Source: Clostridium sp. OM02-18AC (GTDB taxonomy: Bacteria > Bacillota > Clostridia > Lachnospirales > Lachnospiraceae). From it: DNA of 64,000 bases. Every line of letters starts with the position of its first letter. The first letter of the stretch is position 1. Of this stretch, positions 24,655 through 33,609 are shown in pieces. Below the pieces are notes generated by a model. It did not search any database, was not told where the DNA came from, and worked only from the letters and a program-made list of their open reading frames with translations. The stretch spans positions 62,001 through 126,000 of the forward strand of contig NZ_QULW01000007.1 of assembly GCF_003481825.1 (NCBI RefSeq). Direction: 5' to 3'. The position numbers and the translations under genes are program-made.

Positions 24655-27600
24655 ATGAAGATCATGGAGTCTGCCACCAGCACATTCTGGAAGGGAGAGC
24701 AGGGAATCCAGGCCTCCGTCCAGGATGGGGATCGGTTATACAAAGTAAATTTATATGTCAAGGGTAGTCAGGTTCGTGACTACTCTTGTTCTTGTGTGAA
24801 TGGAAATTCTTACAAGGGCATGTGCGCGCATGCGAAGCTTGTATGGGAACAATGGAAAAAAGAACAGGAGCTGCATTCCGGCCGCCCTGTCTCCACCTCA
24901 CAGGAGATCCGCACCATGATCCGGGAGTATACCAACCGGGAAGTGGCAAAGATCATTGAGGATTCGGAGGAGACAGAGATCCGGCTGGTGCCGCGCCTGA
25001 TGTTGAAAAACGGTTCTGCCAGTCTGGAATTTAAACTGGGGCGGGATCGTTTTTATATTATCAAGGATCTGATGGCGTTTGCGGAAGCGGTGCGTACCGG
25101 AGCCAGTGTGTCTTACGGAAAACAGCTGACTTTTCATCACAGTCTGAATGCGTTTGCGCAGGAGGACCGGGAACTTTGTGCTCTGCTGTTAGAGCTGGTG
25201 CAGGTTTACCAGGAGCATTTTGAACAGTTCCGCAAGAGTTCGTTTGTGACGATGCAGGGACTTCGCACCCTGAATTTAAACCGGGCCAACCGTGACCGCT
25301 TTTTCCAGTTAATGGAAAACCGGGAACTGGAGGTAGAGTTTGGCGATGGAAGCCATGTCAACGTGAAGGTGCAGCAGGAATGCATGCGCCTTCCGGTCCA
25401 GATCCGCCGCGCAGGCCGCGACGGTATTGCCGTTTCCGTGGATCAGGAACTGTTTGGAATTCCGGGAGAACGCGGCTGGTATGTGGGAGACCAGACCCGC
25501 CTTGTGTGTCTGGATGAAACCGAATCCAGGGAACTTGGCGTGTTCCTGGAACAGGTTTTGAAAGATAAAAAGAGCCATACGCTGGATATTCAGGACCGGG
25601 ACATTCCACTGTTTTATGAGCGTGTCCTGCAAAAAATCCTGCCTTATGCAGAGCTGACCGTGACGGACGTGGATCTGGAAAGCTACCGCCCGAAGGAACT
25701 GAAGGCGCAGTTTTCGTTTGACAGTACCGGTCCGGATGAGATTACCATGAAGCCGCTGCTTTCCTATGGAGATTTTTCTTTCTCGCCTTTAAATGACGAC
25801 AAGGTTCCGCGGATCATCTGCCGCGATGTCCCGGCAGAATTTAAGATCAGCCAGGTCATCACAAAATATTTCCAGTACCGCGACGGTGAGTCGGAATTTC
25901 TGGTAATCCGGGGCGACGAAGACGCACTGTACCGTCTGTTATCCGAAGGCATGGACGAATTCATGTCCCTGGGTCAGGTTCTGGTGACCGATGCGGCAAG
26001 ACAGATCCGTGTGCTGCCGTCACCGCAGGTGAAAGTCGGTGTTCAGACATCCGGAAGATGGCTGGAGTTGAATGTGGACGCCGAAGGTATGAGCCGGAGC
26101 GAGCTGCTTGATATTCTCGCCGGTTATGATCCGAAAAAGAAGTACTACCGCTTAAAAAATGGAGAGTTTTTAGATGTAGGTGAAAATGGCCTGATGACCG
26201 TAGCGCGTATGACGGACAGTCTCGGGATTGGAAAGGAAGAATTGTTGTCCGGCACCGTTAAAGTCCCGGTCTACCGCGCCCTTTATCTGGATAGTGTGTT
26301 AAAAGAAGGCAATGGCATCACTTTTTACCGGGACAATCTGTTCCGTGCGGTCGTGCGCGGCATGAAATCTGTGGAAGACAGTGACTATGCGGTTCCGGAT
26401 TCGTTAAAGCAGGTGCTGCGCGGTTACCAGAAGACCGGATACCGTTGGCTGAAAACTCTGGACGTAAATGGGTTTGGAGGCATTCTGGCCGATGATATGG
26501 GACTTGGAAAAACCATCCAGATCATCACGCTTTTGCAGGCAGAGGCGAAAACGCACCCGGATTCCCAGACGCTGATCGTATGTCCGGCTTCCCTGGTGTA
26601 CAACTGGGAGAATGAATTAAAGCGGTTTGCACCGGGGCTGACGGTACAGACGGTAACCGGGACTGCGCCGGAGCGGGAGGAAATTTTGCGGCAGGCGGCA
26701 GAGGTGAAAGCTGAAGTCCGGAAACAGGCTGCGAAAGCAGCAGAAGCAAATTCCATGGAATCTGCCACAGGGGCTGCTCTGGGCAATCTGGAATCTGTCC
26801 AGGACAATTTGAAATCAGGACAGGAAAATCCGGCATTGGAATCTGTGACGGCAATCTGCCACCCTCAGATTCTGATTACTTCATACGACCTTCTGAAGCG
26901 TGATATCGCATTCTATGAGCCGTTCCAGTTCCGCTTCCAGGTGATCGATGAGGCACAGTACATTAAAAATCCGCTGACCCAGAGTGCGAAATCTGTCAAG
27001 CTGATCAAAGCGCAGACGCGTTATGCTTTGACAGGTACTCCGATTGAGAACCGTCTGTCAGAACTGTGGAGCATTTTTGATTATCTGATGCCGGGATTTT
27101 TGTTCACGTATTCCCGGTTCCGAAAACAGTTTGAAACACCGATCGCAAAAGACGGAAACCTGTATGTCCTGGAAAACTTACGGAGGCTTTCTGGTCCCTT
27201 TGTGCTGCGCCGCTTAAAGAAAGACGTATTAAAGGATCTCCCGGACAAGCTGGAGACCGTAGTATATTCTATGGCGGAAGAGGAGCAGAAGCAGCTCTAT
27301 ACGGCACACGCCCTGGCTTTAAAAGAAGAACTGGAGCAGATGAGCGGCGATACCTATGGAAGCGAGCGCATCCAGGTACTGGCAGAATTGACAAAGCTGC
27401 GCCAGATCTGCTGCGATCCGTCCTTATGCTTCGACCGTTATAAGGGCGGCTCGGCAAAGCTTGATACCTGTATGGAACTGATCACGGGAGGAATTGCGGG
27501 CGGACACAAGATTCTCTTGTTCTCCCAGTTTACTTCGATGTTAGAACTGATCGGAGCACGCTTAAAGAAAGAAGGCATCGCTTTCCATGAACTGACGGGA

Positions 27601-27996
27601 GCAACACCGAAGGAAGAACGCATCCGTATGGCCGGAGCGTTCCAGACCGATGACACGCCGGTTTTCCTCATTTCGTTAAAAGCCGGAGGAACCGGATTGA
27701 ACTTAACCGCTGCGGATGTTGTCATCCATTACGATCCGTGGTGGAACGTGGCGGCCCAGAACCAGGCAACCGACCGTGCCCATCGCATCGGTCAGGAAAA
27801 GCAGGTATCCGTATTTAAACTGATCATGAAAGATACTGTAGAGGAAAATATCTTAAAGCTTCAGGAACAGAAGCGGGATCTGGCAGACCAGATCATATCC
27901 GGAGAGCAGGTTTCTATCGGAAGTCTCAGCAAGGAAGAACTGCTGAAGATTTTGTCCCCGCAGCCCGCACCGCCCTCTGGATCGCCTCAGCCATAA
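24655..27996 (+). CDS. SNF2-family helicase with N-terminal SWIM zinc finger
   Basis: 1113 residues. A SWIM finger (CSC and CAHAK, residues about 44-62) and a bacterial SNF2-associated region precede the ATPase. Motif I is DDMGLGKTIQI, the DEAQ box is VIDEAQYIKN, motif III ALTGTPIENR; the C-terminal helicase half has LFSQFTSMLELI and the DRAHRIGQ motif VI. A low-complexity Ala/Glu/Ser insert (about residues 680-730) separates motifs Ia and II. Such proteins translocate on double-stranded DNA; the target is unknown. ATG after AAGGAGG. Its 3' end overlaps the convergent peptidase gene by 71 bp. Confidence 0.9.
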   Translation: MKIMESATSTFWKGEQGIQASVQDGDRLYKVNLYVKGSQVRDYSCSCVNGNSYKGMCAHAKLVWEQWKKEQELHSGRPVSTSQEIRTMIREYTNREVAKIIEDSEETEIRLVPRLMLKNGSASLEFKLGRDRFYIIKDLMAFAEAVRTGASVSYGKQLTFHHSLNAFAQEDRELCALLLELVQVYQEHFEQFRKSSFVTMQGLRTLNLNRANRDRFFQLMENRELEVEFGDGSHVNVKVQQECMRLPVQIRRAGRDGIAVSVDQELFGIPGERGWYVGDQTRLVCLDETESRELGVFLEQVLKDKKSHTLDIQDRDIPLFYERVLQKILPYAELTVTDVDLESYRPKELKAQFSFDSTGPDEITMKPLLSYGDFSFSPLNDDKVPRIICRDVPAEFKISQVITKYFQYRDGESEFLVIRGDEDALYRLLSEGMDEFMSLGQVLVTDAARQIRVLPSPQVKVGVQTSGRWLELNVDAEGMSRSELLDILAGYDPKKKYYRLKNGEFLDVGENGLMTVARMTDSLGIGKEELLSGTVKVPVYRALYLDSVLKEGNGITFYRDNLFRAVVRGMKSVEDSDYAVPDSLKQVLRGYQKTGYRWLKTLDVNGFGGILADDMGLGKTIQIITLLQAEAKTHPDSQTLIVCPASLVYNWENELKRFAPGLTVQTVTGTAPEREEILRQAAEVKAEVRKQAAKAAEANSMESATGAALGNLESVQDNLKSGQENPALESVTAICHPQILITSYDLLKRDIAFYEPFQFRFQVIDEAQYIKNPLTQSAKSVKLIKAQTRYALTGTPIENRLSELWSIFDYLMPGFLFTYSRFRKQFETPIAKDGNLYVLENLRRLSGPFVLRRLKKDVLKDLPDKLETVVYSMAEEEQKQLYTAHALALKEELEQMSGDTYGSERIQVLAELTKLRQICCDPSLCFDRYKGGSAKLDTCMELITGGIAGGHKILLFSQFTSMLELIGARLKKEGIAFHELTGATPKEERIRMAGAFQTDDTPVFLISLKAGGTGLNLTAADVVIHYDPWWNVAAQNQATDRAHRIGQEKQVSVFKLIMKDTVEENILKLQEQKRDLADQIISGEQVSIGSLSKEELLKILSPQPAPPSGSPQP

Positions 27997-28912
27997 CTTC
28001 GGCAGCCAGTGTTCCGGCTACATTCAAGTCGGCCGGGACGTCTCCGACAGAAGCCGCGTAGATGGAATCTCCATCGGCCATGGTATTGACCGGGTTGATG
28101 CAGCGTGCATAGCCGCAGCGTGCCATGGAAGCCAGCTTGTTTAACTCTGCCTTGGAGAAACCACCGTTGGTGATGATGGCACCGATGGTGGTGTTGCTTT
28201 TGCTGTTTGGATCGTTCTGAAAGAGATCTGTGCGCCGGCTGATCTTGTATAATTCTTCACGGGTATCGTAGAAACCGGTACCGTCTTCTTTCTTTGGACC
28301 GGCGATTTTTTCTCCGGTAGCCGGATCGAAAATATCACCGAGTGCATTGAGGACGACCACAGCGGCGATTTTCAGTTCTCCGCAGGATACGGCGTACAGA
28401 CCAAGACCGGTCTTGAATGCTTTGTCCCGGCCGCAGATTTTGCCTACACTGGCACCGGTGCCTCCTCCGACAATGCCGGATTCCGGGTGCGGATGTTCGG
28501 CATCGACGCAGGCCGCATAGCCCATGGCGGCATCCGGGCGCACATCTGCACGGCCTATGCCAAGATCAAAAATGCAGGACTGGCAGACAAGCGGAACTTT
28601 GGCAAAGCCGGTATCATATCCGATGCCGTGTTCTTCCAGATAACGCATCACTCCGTCACTGGCGGCAAGACCAAATGCGGAACCGCCGGATAAGACGATT
28701 GCATTTAAGGGATTATCTGCGGTCAGCGGGGAGGTAAGCGGTGTTTCCCGGGAAGCAGGACCGCCTCCGCTGATGTCGACACCGGCCCGTGCACCATGAT
28801 CAAAAAGAAGTACGGTGACACCGGTCATGGCATCGTAGTCCTGGGCATTGCCGATGCGAAGCCCTTCTAGTTCGGTAATCGGGATTTCCCGAATGGATCC
28901 AAATAAATGCAT
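27926..28912 (-). CDS. P1-family (S58/DmpA-like) peptidase
   Basis: 328 residues, Ntn-hydrolase-like fold that self-cleaves to form two subunits. Family features: GVTVLLFDHGARAGVDISGG near the start, IVLSGGSAFGLAASDGV, and the cleavage/nucleophile region SNTTIGAIITN followed by the conserved CINPVNTMADGDSIYA. Members act as aminopeptidases on small peptides or amides. The 3' end overlaps the SNF2 gene tail-to-tail. An ECF S-component gene lies 75 bp upstream on the same strand, possibly in one operon. Confidence 0.87.
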   Translation of the reverse strand: MHLFGSIREIPITELEGLRIGNAQDYDAMTGVTVLLFDHGARAGVDISGGGPASRETPLTSPLTADNPLNAIVLSGGSAFGLAASDGVMRYLEEHGIGYDTGFAKVPLVCQSCIFDLGIGRADVRPDAAMGYAACVDAEHPHPESGIVGGGTGASVGKICGRDKAFKTGLGLYAVSCGELKIAAVVVLNALGDIFDPATGEKIAGPKKEDGTGFYDTREELYKISRRTDLFQNDPNSKSNTTIGAIITNGGFSKAELNKLASMARCGYARCINPVNTMADGDSIYAASVGDVPADLNVAGTLAAEVMAEAIQRAVRAAGTKSSAVLPC

Positions 28913-28987
28913 GAGAATGCCTCCTGGCTATAAAAATTGTGAAAAGCAAAAACAAAGTCCTGCGGTTTTGTTTGAAAAACGGTATGG

Positions 28988-29620
28988 TTACTGTCTGAAA
29001 GCAGCACTCAGCGCGCGGGAAACTGCACTTCCGAGAATGGTGCAAGCGACAGCCTCAATGGCACCCTGCAATCCGACAAACAGGATCACAAAAATGAGTG
29101 GATTTGCCGCGCCAAGACCGGAAGCAATGTTCTGGATGTACTCGGTGTGATAAAAGAACAGCACCAGAGAGCTCATGAAGAACAGGGTATTTAAGAGCGG
29201 GCAGGCCAGACTGGCTGCAAAGTAGGCACCGTTTTTGGAAAATTTCCGTACAAGCTGGAAGATCAGACCGCTGAGCCAGCCTTCGAGAATACGCGGTACC
29301 AGGCAGGTAAACATCAGACCAAATGGATTGATCTGCAGGAGTGCTGCGCTGAATGCGGAACCGCCGGTCAGTGCCATGATCGCACTGGTAATTCCGAATG
29401 CTGCACCGCAGATGGCACCGGCTGTCGGTCCCAGAATAATGGCGCCGACGGCAACCGGAACGGTTAAAAAGGTAATGGTAAGTCCCGGAGTACGTAAATA
29501 GCCAAGCGGCGAGAAAGCCATGACAAAGATAATGGCTACCATGAGCGCCAGCTTCACCATAAATGAAGTCCGGGAGTGGGAAAGTTCAGAATTGATGGGA
29601 TTCCTTGTTGCTGTTTTCAT
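28988..29620 (-). CDS. ECF transporter S component
   Basis: 210-residue membrane protein with about six helices. LALMVAIIFVMAFSPLGYL and a Gly/Ala-rich loop with GPTAGAICGAAFGI are typical of ECF substrate-capture subunits; the overall pattern is closest to PanT-like members, so pantothenate is one candidate substrate. No ECF energising subunits are in this window. ATG 29620 follows GAAGGAGAAAA; the frame stays open to 29884 but the added region lacks membrane character. A long untranslated leader is likely. Confidence 0.82.
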   Translation of the reverse strand: MKTATRNPINSELSHSRTSFMVKLALMVAIIFVMAFSPLGYLRTPGLTITFLTVPVAVGAIILGPTAGAICGAAFGITSAIMALTGGSAFSAALLQINPFGLMFTCLVPRILEGWLSGLIFQLVRKFSKNGAYFAASLACPLLNTLFFMSSLVLFFYHTEYIQNIASGLGAANPLIFVILFVGLQGAIEAVACTILGSAVSRALSAAFRQ

Positions 29621-30099
29621 TGTTTTCTCCTTCTTTCGCTGATAAAACGGCATGATCTGCAGGCTGCAGCAATCCGTATTGCGCAAAAACAAACAGACCG
29701 GTGTCCCCTGTTTTTCAGCATTGTTTAGATTAATTGGGGATACAATGAACGGAATCTTAAGAATGGAAGACGGAACATACCAAAACTGCTCCCTGTGATG
29801 GCGAAAAACAGAGTATGTTTGTTGCAGCCAAAATGGTCCGCACGGAATTCTGTTTTCTGCATGATAGAACCGCGCTGTTTTCAAAGCGGTTTTTGGCTGC
29901 CACGCATCTGAAAAAAGATGCCGCGGCAGATTATGTAGATTTCATAGGAAACTTTCGTCCTGTGAAATGTTTCATAAAATGAGGCGCAGCCTGCTGCGTC
30001 CGACTTTGGGATGATACATTTTCCTAAGAATAACGTTCACCAATACTATAACATAAATCTTTCAAACAGCAAGTGTTTCTGAAGATACATAAGAAAAAA
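29621..30099. promoter_or_regulatory. Long divergent spacer between the ECF S gene and the NMT1-type ABC operon
   Basis: With the next promoter it makes a 586-bp gene-free stretch. On the minus strand a candidate -35 TTGCTG and -10 TATAGT near 30050-30075 would give the S component a leader of about 400 nt. Stems seen: GCATCTGAAAAAAGATGC, and GGCGCAGC pairing with GCTGCGTC (about 29983-30000). No TPP, cobalamin, FMN or SAM consensus was found. Confidence 0.5.
29940..29988 (+). repeat. Short element shared with the metN leader (copy 2)
   Basis: TTTCATAGGAAAC and TGTGAAAT form an imperfect hairpin, followed by AAAATGAGGCGCA. It matches 8847-8889 with few changes and small gaps; both copies precede importer operons on the same strand. 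Confidence 0.55.
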
Positions 30100-30128
30100 T
30101 TTCCGATCCTGGGAATCTATGCTACAAT
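30100..30128 (+). promoter_or_regulatory. Promoter of the NMT1-type ABC operon
   Basis: TTTCCG (30100-30105), 17-bp spacer, TACAAT (30123-30128), 78 bp before the first gene. Confidence 0.6.
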
Positions 30129-30206
30129 AGCATTATGCATTCGCGCTAACCTGAAAGAATAGAACATCTGACAGAAAAGGCGAATGGAGAAAGAGAGGAA
30201 AGATTT

Positions 30207-31316
30207 ATGAAGAAAAGAACGATCGCCACTATTTTGACCTGTGCCATGACTGCCGCTTTGCTGGCTGGATGCTCCGGTTCCGACAAGACACAGACGACCG
30301 CAGCATCGGAGTCTGAGACCGCAGCGGAACCGTCGGAAGAGGCCACAGAAGCAGCTGCAGAAGCCCAGAGTGAGGAGGCAGGTTCTAAAGCAGATACAGG
30401 GGCAGAACATGCGGATGCCATGACATTGCACGTAGGCTCTTTAAAGGGACCGACAACGATCGGACTGGTATCTTTGATGGATCAGGCATCCAAAGGAAAT
30501 TCCGAAGGTTCTTATGAATTTACCATGGCTGCAGACGCATCTGAGCTGGCAGCACAGATGGTTTCCGGAGATCTCGATATTGCGCTGGTACCTGCGAATC
30601 TGGCAAGCGTCCTTTATCAGAAGACAAAACAGGGCATTGAAGTGATCGATATCAACACGCTTGGCGTACTTTACGTTGTAGCGGCAGATGATTCCATCCA
30701 TAATATGGCTGACCTGAAAGGAAAAACCATATACATGACCGGAAAGGGAACCACACCGGATTATGTACTTCAGTATCTGCTCGGTGCAAACAGCATGACT
30801 GCAGATGATGTGAACATTGAATATAAATCCGAAGCGACGGAAGTTGCAGCTGTTTTGAAAGAAAACCCGGATGCCATCGGACTTTTGCCGCAGCCATTCG
30901 TGACTGCAGCCATGGCACAGAATGAAAACTTAAAAATGGTGCTGAACCTGACCGAAGAATGGGACAAGACCCAGCCAGAGAACGGAAGTTCCTTAGTAAC
31001 CGGTGTTACCGTATGCCGGAAAGATGTGATCGAGCAGAATCAGGAAGCTGTTGATACATTCCTGAAAGAGCATGAGGCATCTGCCGATTATGCCAATGCA
31101 CATGTGGAAGATACGGCATCGCTGGTTGCCGCAGCAGGAATTATCGAAAAAGCACCGGTTGCAGCAAAGGCGATTCCTTATTGCAGTATTACCTACATCG
31201 ATGGAGAAGAAATGAAAACCAGACTTTCCGGCTATCTGGAGGCATTGTTTGAACAGGATCCGTCTTCCGTAGGCGGACAGCTTCCGGATGATGGTTTCTA
31301 TTATATCCATGAATAA
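30207..31316 (+). CDS. ABC importer substrate-binding lipoprotein (NMT1/SsuA-like)
   Basis: 369 residues. The signal peptide ends in a lipobox (LLAGCSGS, Cys near residue 22), followed by a roughly 45-residue Glu/Ala/Thr linker. The binding fold starts LHVGSLKGPTTIGLVSLM; DLKGKTIYMTGKG is the recurring NMT1/SsuA segment. Such proteins bind thiamine precursors, sulfonates or nitrate-like anions; nothing here fixes the ligand. Start ATG follows GAGAGGAAAG. First gene of a three-gene importer. Confidence 0.87.
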   Translation: MKKRTIATILTCAMTAALLAGCSGSDKTQTTAASESETAAEPSEEATEAAAEAQSEEAGSKADTGAEHADAMTLHVGSLKGPTTIGLVSLMDQASKGNSEGSYEFTMAADASELAAQMVSGDLDIALVPANLASVLYQKTKQGIEVIDINTLGVLYVVAADDSIHNMADLKGKTIYMTGKGTTPDYVLQYLLGANSMTADDVNIEYKSEATEVAAVLKENPDAIGLLPQPFVTAAMAQNENLKMVLNLTEEWDKTQPENGSSLVTGVTVCRKDVIEQNQEAVDTFLKEHEASADYANAHVEDTASLVAAAGIIEKAPVAAKAIPYCSITYIDGEEMKTRLSGYLEALFEQDPSSVGGQLPDDGFYYIHE

Positions 31317-32073
31317 ACTGAGAAAACCTGTTATGATCTGCCTGTGGCTGCTTCTCTGGCAGGCTGCAGCCGGACTGATCCAGAATTCCATTATGCTTGT
31401 AGGGCCACTTGAGGTCCTGCAGGCTTTGGGAACGCTGTTTGGATCCCGGGATTTCTGGCATTCCCTGGCGGGATCTTTTTGCCGCATCAGCGCAGGATTT
31501 CTGCTTGCTTTTGCGGCAGGAGTCCTTCTGGGCGGTCTGGCATATTGCATTCCGCTTCTCAAAGAATTTCTGGAACCGTTTATGCTGTTTTTAAAATCAG
31601 TTCCGGTTGCTTCTTTTGTGATTCTGGCACTGATCTGGGCTGGATCCCGCAATCTATCTGTGGTGATTTCATGTTTGGTGGTTTTGCCGGTCATCTACGT
31701 GAATACGTTATCCGGACTGAATAGCACAGACCCCAAATTGCTGGAAATGGCTGCAGTTTTTCAGATGCCCCGCTGGAAAAAACTGCGTTTTATTTATCTT
31801 CCTGCAGTGCTTCCCTATCTGTTAAGCGGCTGCAGGATTGCCCTGGGCATGGGCTGGAAATCGGGGGCAGCTGCGGAAGTGATCGGTTTGCCGGAGCATT
31901 CGGTCGGAGAGCACTTATATATGGCAAAAATCTATCTGGAGACAGCAGATCTGTTTGCATGGAGCCTTGTGATCATTCTGGTCAGTGCGGTGAGTGAACG
32001 GGTATTTTTATGTTTGCTGTCCAGACTTTGCCCGCAGAAGGGAGAAACGGCACATGAAACTGCAGATCCGTGA
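31309..32073 (+). CDS. ABC importer permease (SsuC/TauC-like)
   Basis: 254-residue BPD_transp_1 permease. Helices are visible from PVMICLWLLLWQAAAGLI onward, and the EAA-type loop is LLEMAAVFQMPRWKKLRFI (about residues 143-161), which docks to the ATPase. ATG 31309 overlaps the last codons of the binding protein (ATGAATAA), indicating coupled translation. The adjacent binding protein and ATPase complete the system. Confidence 0.87.
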   Translation: MNKLRKPVMICLWLLLWQAAAGLIQNSIMLVGPLEVLQALGTLFGSRDFWHSLAGSFCRISAGFLLAFAAGVLLGGLAYCIPLLKEFLEPFMLFLKSVPVASFVILALIWAGSRNLSVVISCLVVLPVIYVNTLSGLNSTDPKLLEMAAVFQMPRWKKLRFIYLPAVLPYLLSGCRIALGMGWKSGAAAEVIGLPEHSVGEHLYMAKIYLETADLFAWSLVIILVSAVSERVFLCLLSRLCPQKGETAHETADP

Positions 32074-32656
32074 TGTATCAAAAAAGTTTGGTGATCAGAA
32101 GGTCCTGGAACACGTTTCCATGGATCTGGAAAGCGGTCACATTTACTGCCTGATGGCGCCCTCCGGAAAGGGAAAGACCACACTTTTTCGGATTTTAATG
32201 GGGCTGGAAGATGCGGATGCAGGCTCGGTTACGGTGTTTACGCAAAATGCAGTCCGGACAGCCGTTTCTTCGATCCGGATCAGCGCTGTTTTTCAGGAAG
32301 ACCGTCTTTGCGAAGCGTTTTCGCCAGTCGATAACGTGCTTATGACAGCGGATTTGTCCATGGACAGAAAAAAAGTATGCCAGGAGCTGCGAAAACTGCT
32401 GCCGGAAGAATGTCTGGATCGTTCAGTTTCTACATTGAGCGGCGGGCAGAAACGCCGCGTAGCCGTCTGCAGGGCTCTGTGTGCGCCGTTTGATCTTCTG
32501 ATCCTGGATGAGCCATTTACCGGTCTGGATGACGGGACACGCAGGCAGGTGCTTGGCTACATACAAAAAAAGTGTGCCGGAAAGCTCACGCTTCTTAGCA
32601 CACATCAGGAGGAAGATATTCAGGCGTTATCCGGGATCCGCCTGTCACTTCCGTAA
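32054..32656 (+). CDS. ABC importer ATP-binding protein
   Basis: 200 residues, short for the family. Walker A is APSGKGKTT (its first Gly replaced by Ala), the signature is LSGGQKRRV, Walker B ends LLILDEPFTGLD, and the H-loop is LSTHQEEDI. ATG 32054 follows GAAGGGAGAAA and overlaps the permease end by 20 bp. It likely drives the 30.2-32.1 kb importer. The C-terminal regulatory region of longer relatives is missing. Confidence 0.87.
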   Translation: MKLQIRDVSKKFGDQKVLEHVSMDLESGHIYCLMAPSGKGKTTLFRILMGLEDADAGSVTVFTQNAVRTAVSSIRISAVFQEDRLCEAFSPVDNVLMTADLSMDRKKVCQELRKLLPEECLDRSVSTLSGGQKRRVAVCRALCAPFDLLILDEPFTGLDDGTRRQVLGYIQKKCAGKLTLLSTHQEEDIQALSGIRLSLP

Positions 32657-32673
32657 ATATCATATTGCATAAA

Positions 32674-32714
32674 AAATGCGCAGACTCATACGAAATTGTA
32701 GGGTCTGCGCATTT
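32674..32714. terminator. Bidirectional terminator between ABC operon and map
   Basis: Perfect 12-bp stem AAATGCGCAGAC / GTCTGCGCATTT with a 17-nt loop, flanked by A- and T-rich sequence on both sides. It separates convergent transcripts. Confidence 0.85.
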
Positions 32715-32717
32715 GAT

Positions 32718-33590
32718 TTAATATGCGATGATCTCGTATCCGTCTTCGGTAACCAGCACCTGGATCTCCCACTGCGCAGATGGTTTTCCATCTTCGGTGT
32801 ATACGGTCCAGTCGTCATCTGCGTCCACGAAAACATCCGGTTTTCCCATATTTACCATAGGTTCAATGGTAAACATCATGCCCGGGACCATAAGCATTTC
32901 GGTGCCGCGCTCGGAAACATAGCTGACCCATGGTTCCTCGTGGAACTGGAGTCCGACACCGTGGCCGCCGATCTCGCGGACGACGCTGTAGCCGTTTTCG
33001 CGTACAAAATCATGGATGGCAGCACCCATATCACCTAAGAAATTCCATGGTTTTACTTCTTTTAATCCAACTTCAATACTCTGTCTGGTGATCTCTACCA
33101 GGCGCTTTTTTTCTGGTGAGACATCGCCGATGCAGAACATGCGGGAGGAATCGGAATAGTAGCCGTTTAAGATGGTCGAGCAGTCTACGTTGATGATATC
33201 GCCATCCTGAAGAACGCGGTCCGGATCCGGGATGCCGTGGCAAACAACTTCATTAATGGAAGTGCAGACACTTTTTGGGAAGCCTTCGAAGTTTAACGGA
33301 GCAGGAATGGCACCGCGTTTTGTGGTTTCCTCATAAACCCACTGGTCAATCTCTTCCGTGGTGACCCCTGCCTTGATGTGCTCCGCCACATAGTCTAACA
33401 CGGCAATGTTGACTTTGGCACTTGCCTTGATCTTTTCAATCTGTTCCGGAGTTTTGATCATATTGTGCTCCGGGACGATACAGCCTTTGTTCTCGTACAT
33501 TTTCAGCTTTTCATCGAAATCGTAATGACATTTTTTGTATTTGAGTCCGCTGCCGCACCAGCAGGGACTGTTTCTGTCGATCATATGCAT
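32718..33590 (-). CDS. map: Methionine aminopeptidase type I with SEC-C zinc motif
   Basis: Removes the initiator Met from nascent proteins. The N-terminal SEC-C motif is NSPCWCGSGLKYKKCH (residues 7-22), a zinc knuckle that in homologues contacts the ribosome or SecA-like partners. The pita-bread domain has the metal ligands in VDCSTILNGYYSDSSRMF, GHGVGLQFHEEPWV and FTIEPMV. 290 residues. The window may hold only this longer MAP form; another map gene is often present in ribosomal operons. The activase gene lies immediately upstream on the same strand. Confidence 0.93.
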   Translation of the reverse strand: MHMIDRNSPCWCGSGLKYKKCHYDFDEKLKMYENKGCIVPEHNMIKTPEQIEKIKASAKVNIAVLDYVAEHIKAGVTTEEIDQWVYEETTKRGAIPAPLNFEGFPKSVCTSINEVVCHGIPDPDRVLQDGDIINVDCSTILNGYYSDSSRMFCIGDVSPEKKRLVEITRQSIEVGLKEVKPWNFLGDMGAAIHDFVRENGYSVVREIGGHGVGLQFHEEPWVSYVSERGTEMLMVPGMMFTIEPMVNMGKPDVFVDADDDWTVYTEDGKPSAQWEIQVLVTEDGYEIIAY

Positions 33591-33609
33591 AGGGAAACCT
33601 CTTTTCTTT

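Noticed and set aside
30000..30206. TPP riboswitch before the NMT1-type importer
   Set aside because: The expected CTGAGA and ACCTGATCTGG-type elements are not present, so a thiamine-precursor role is left open.
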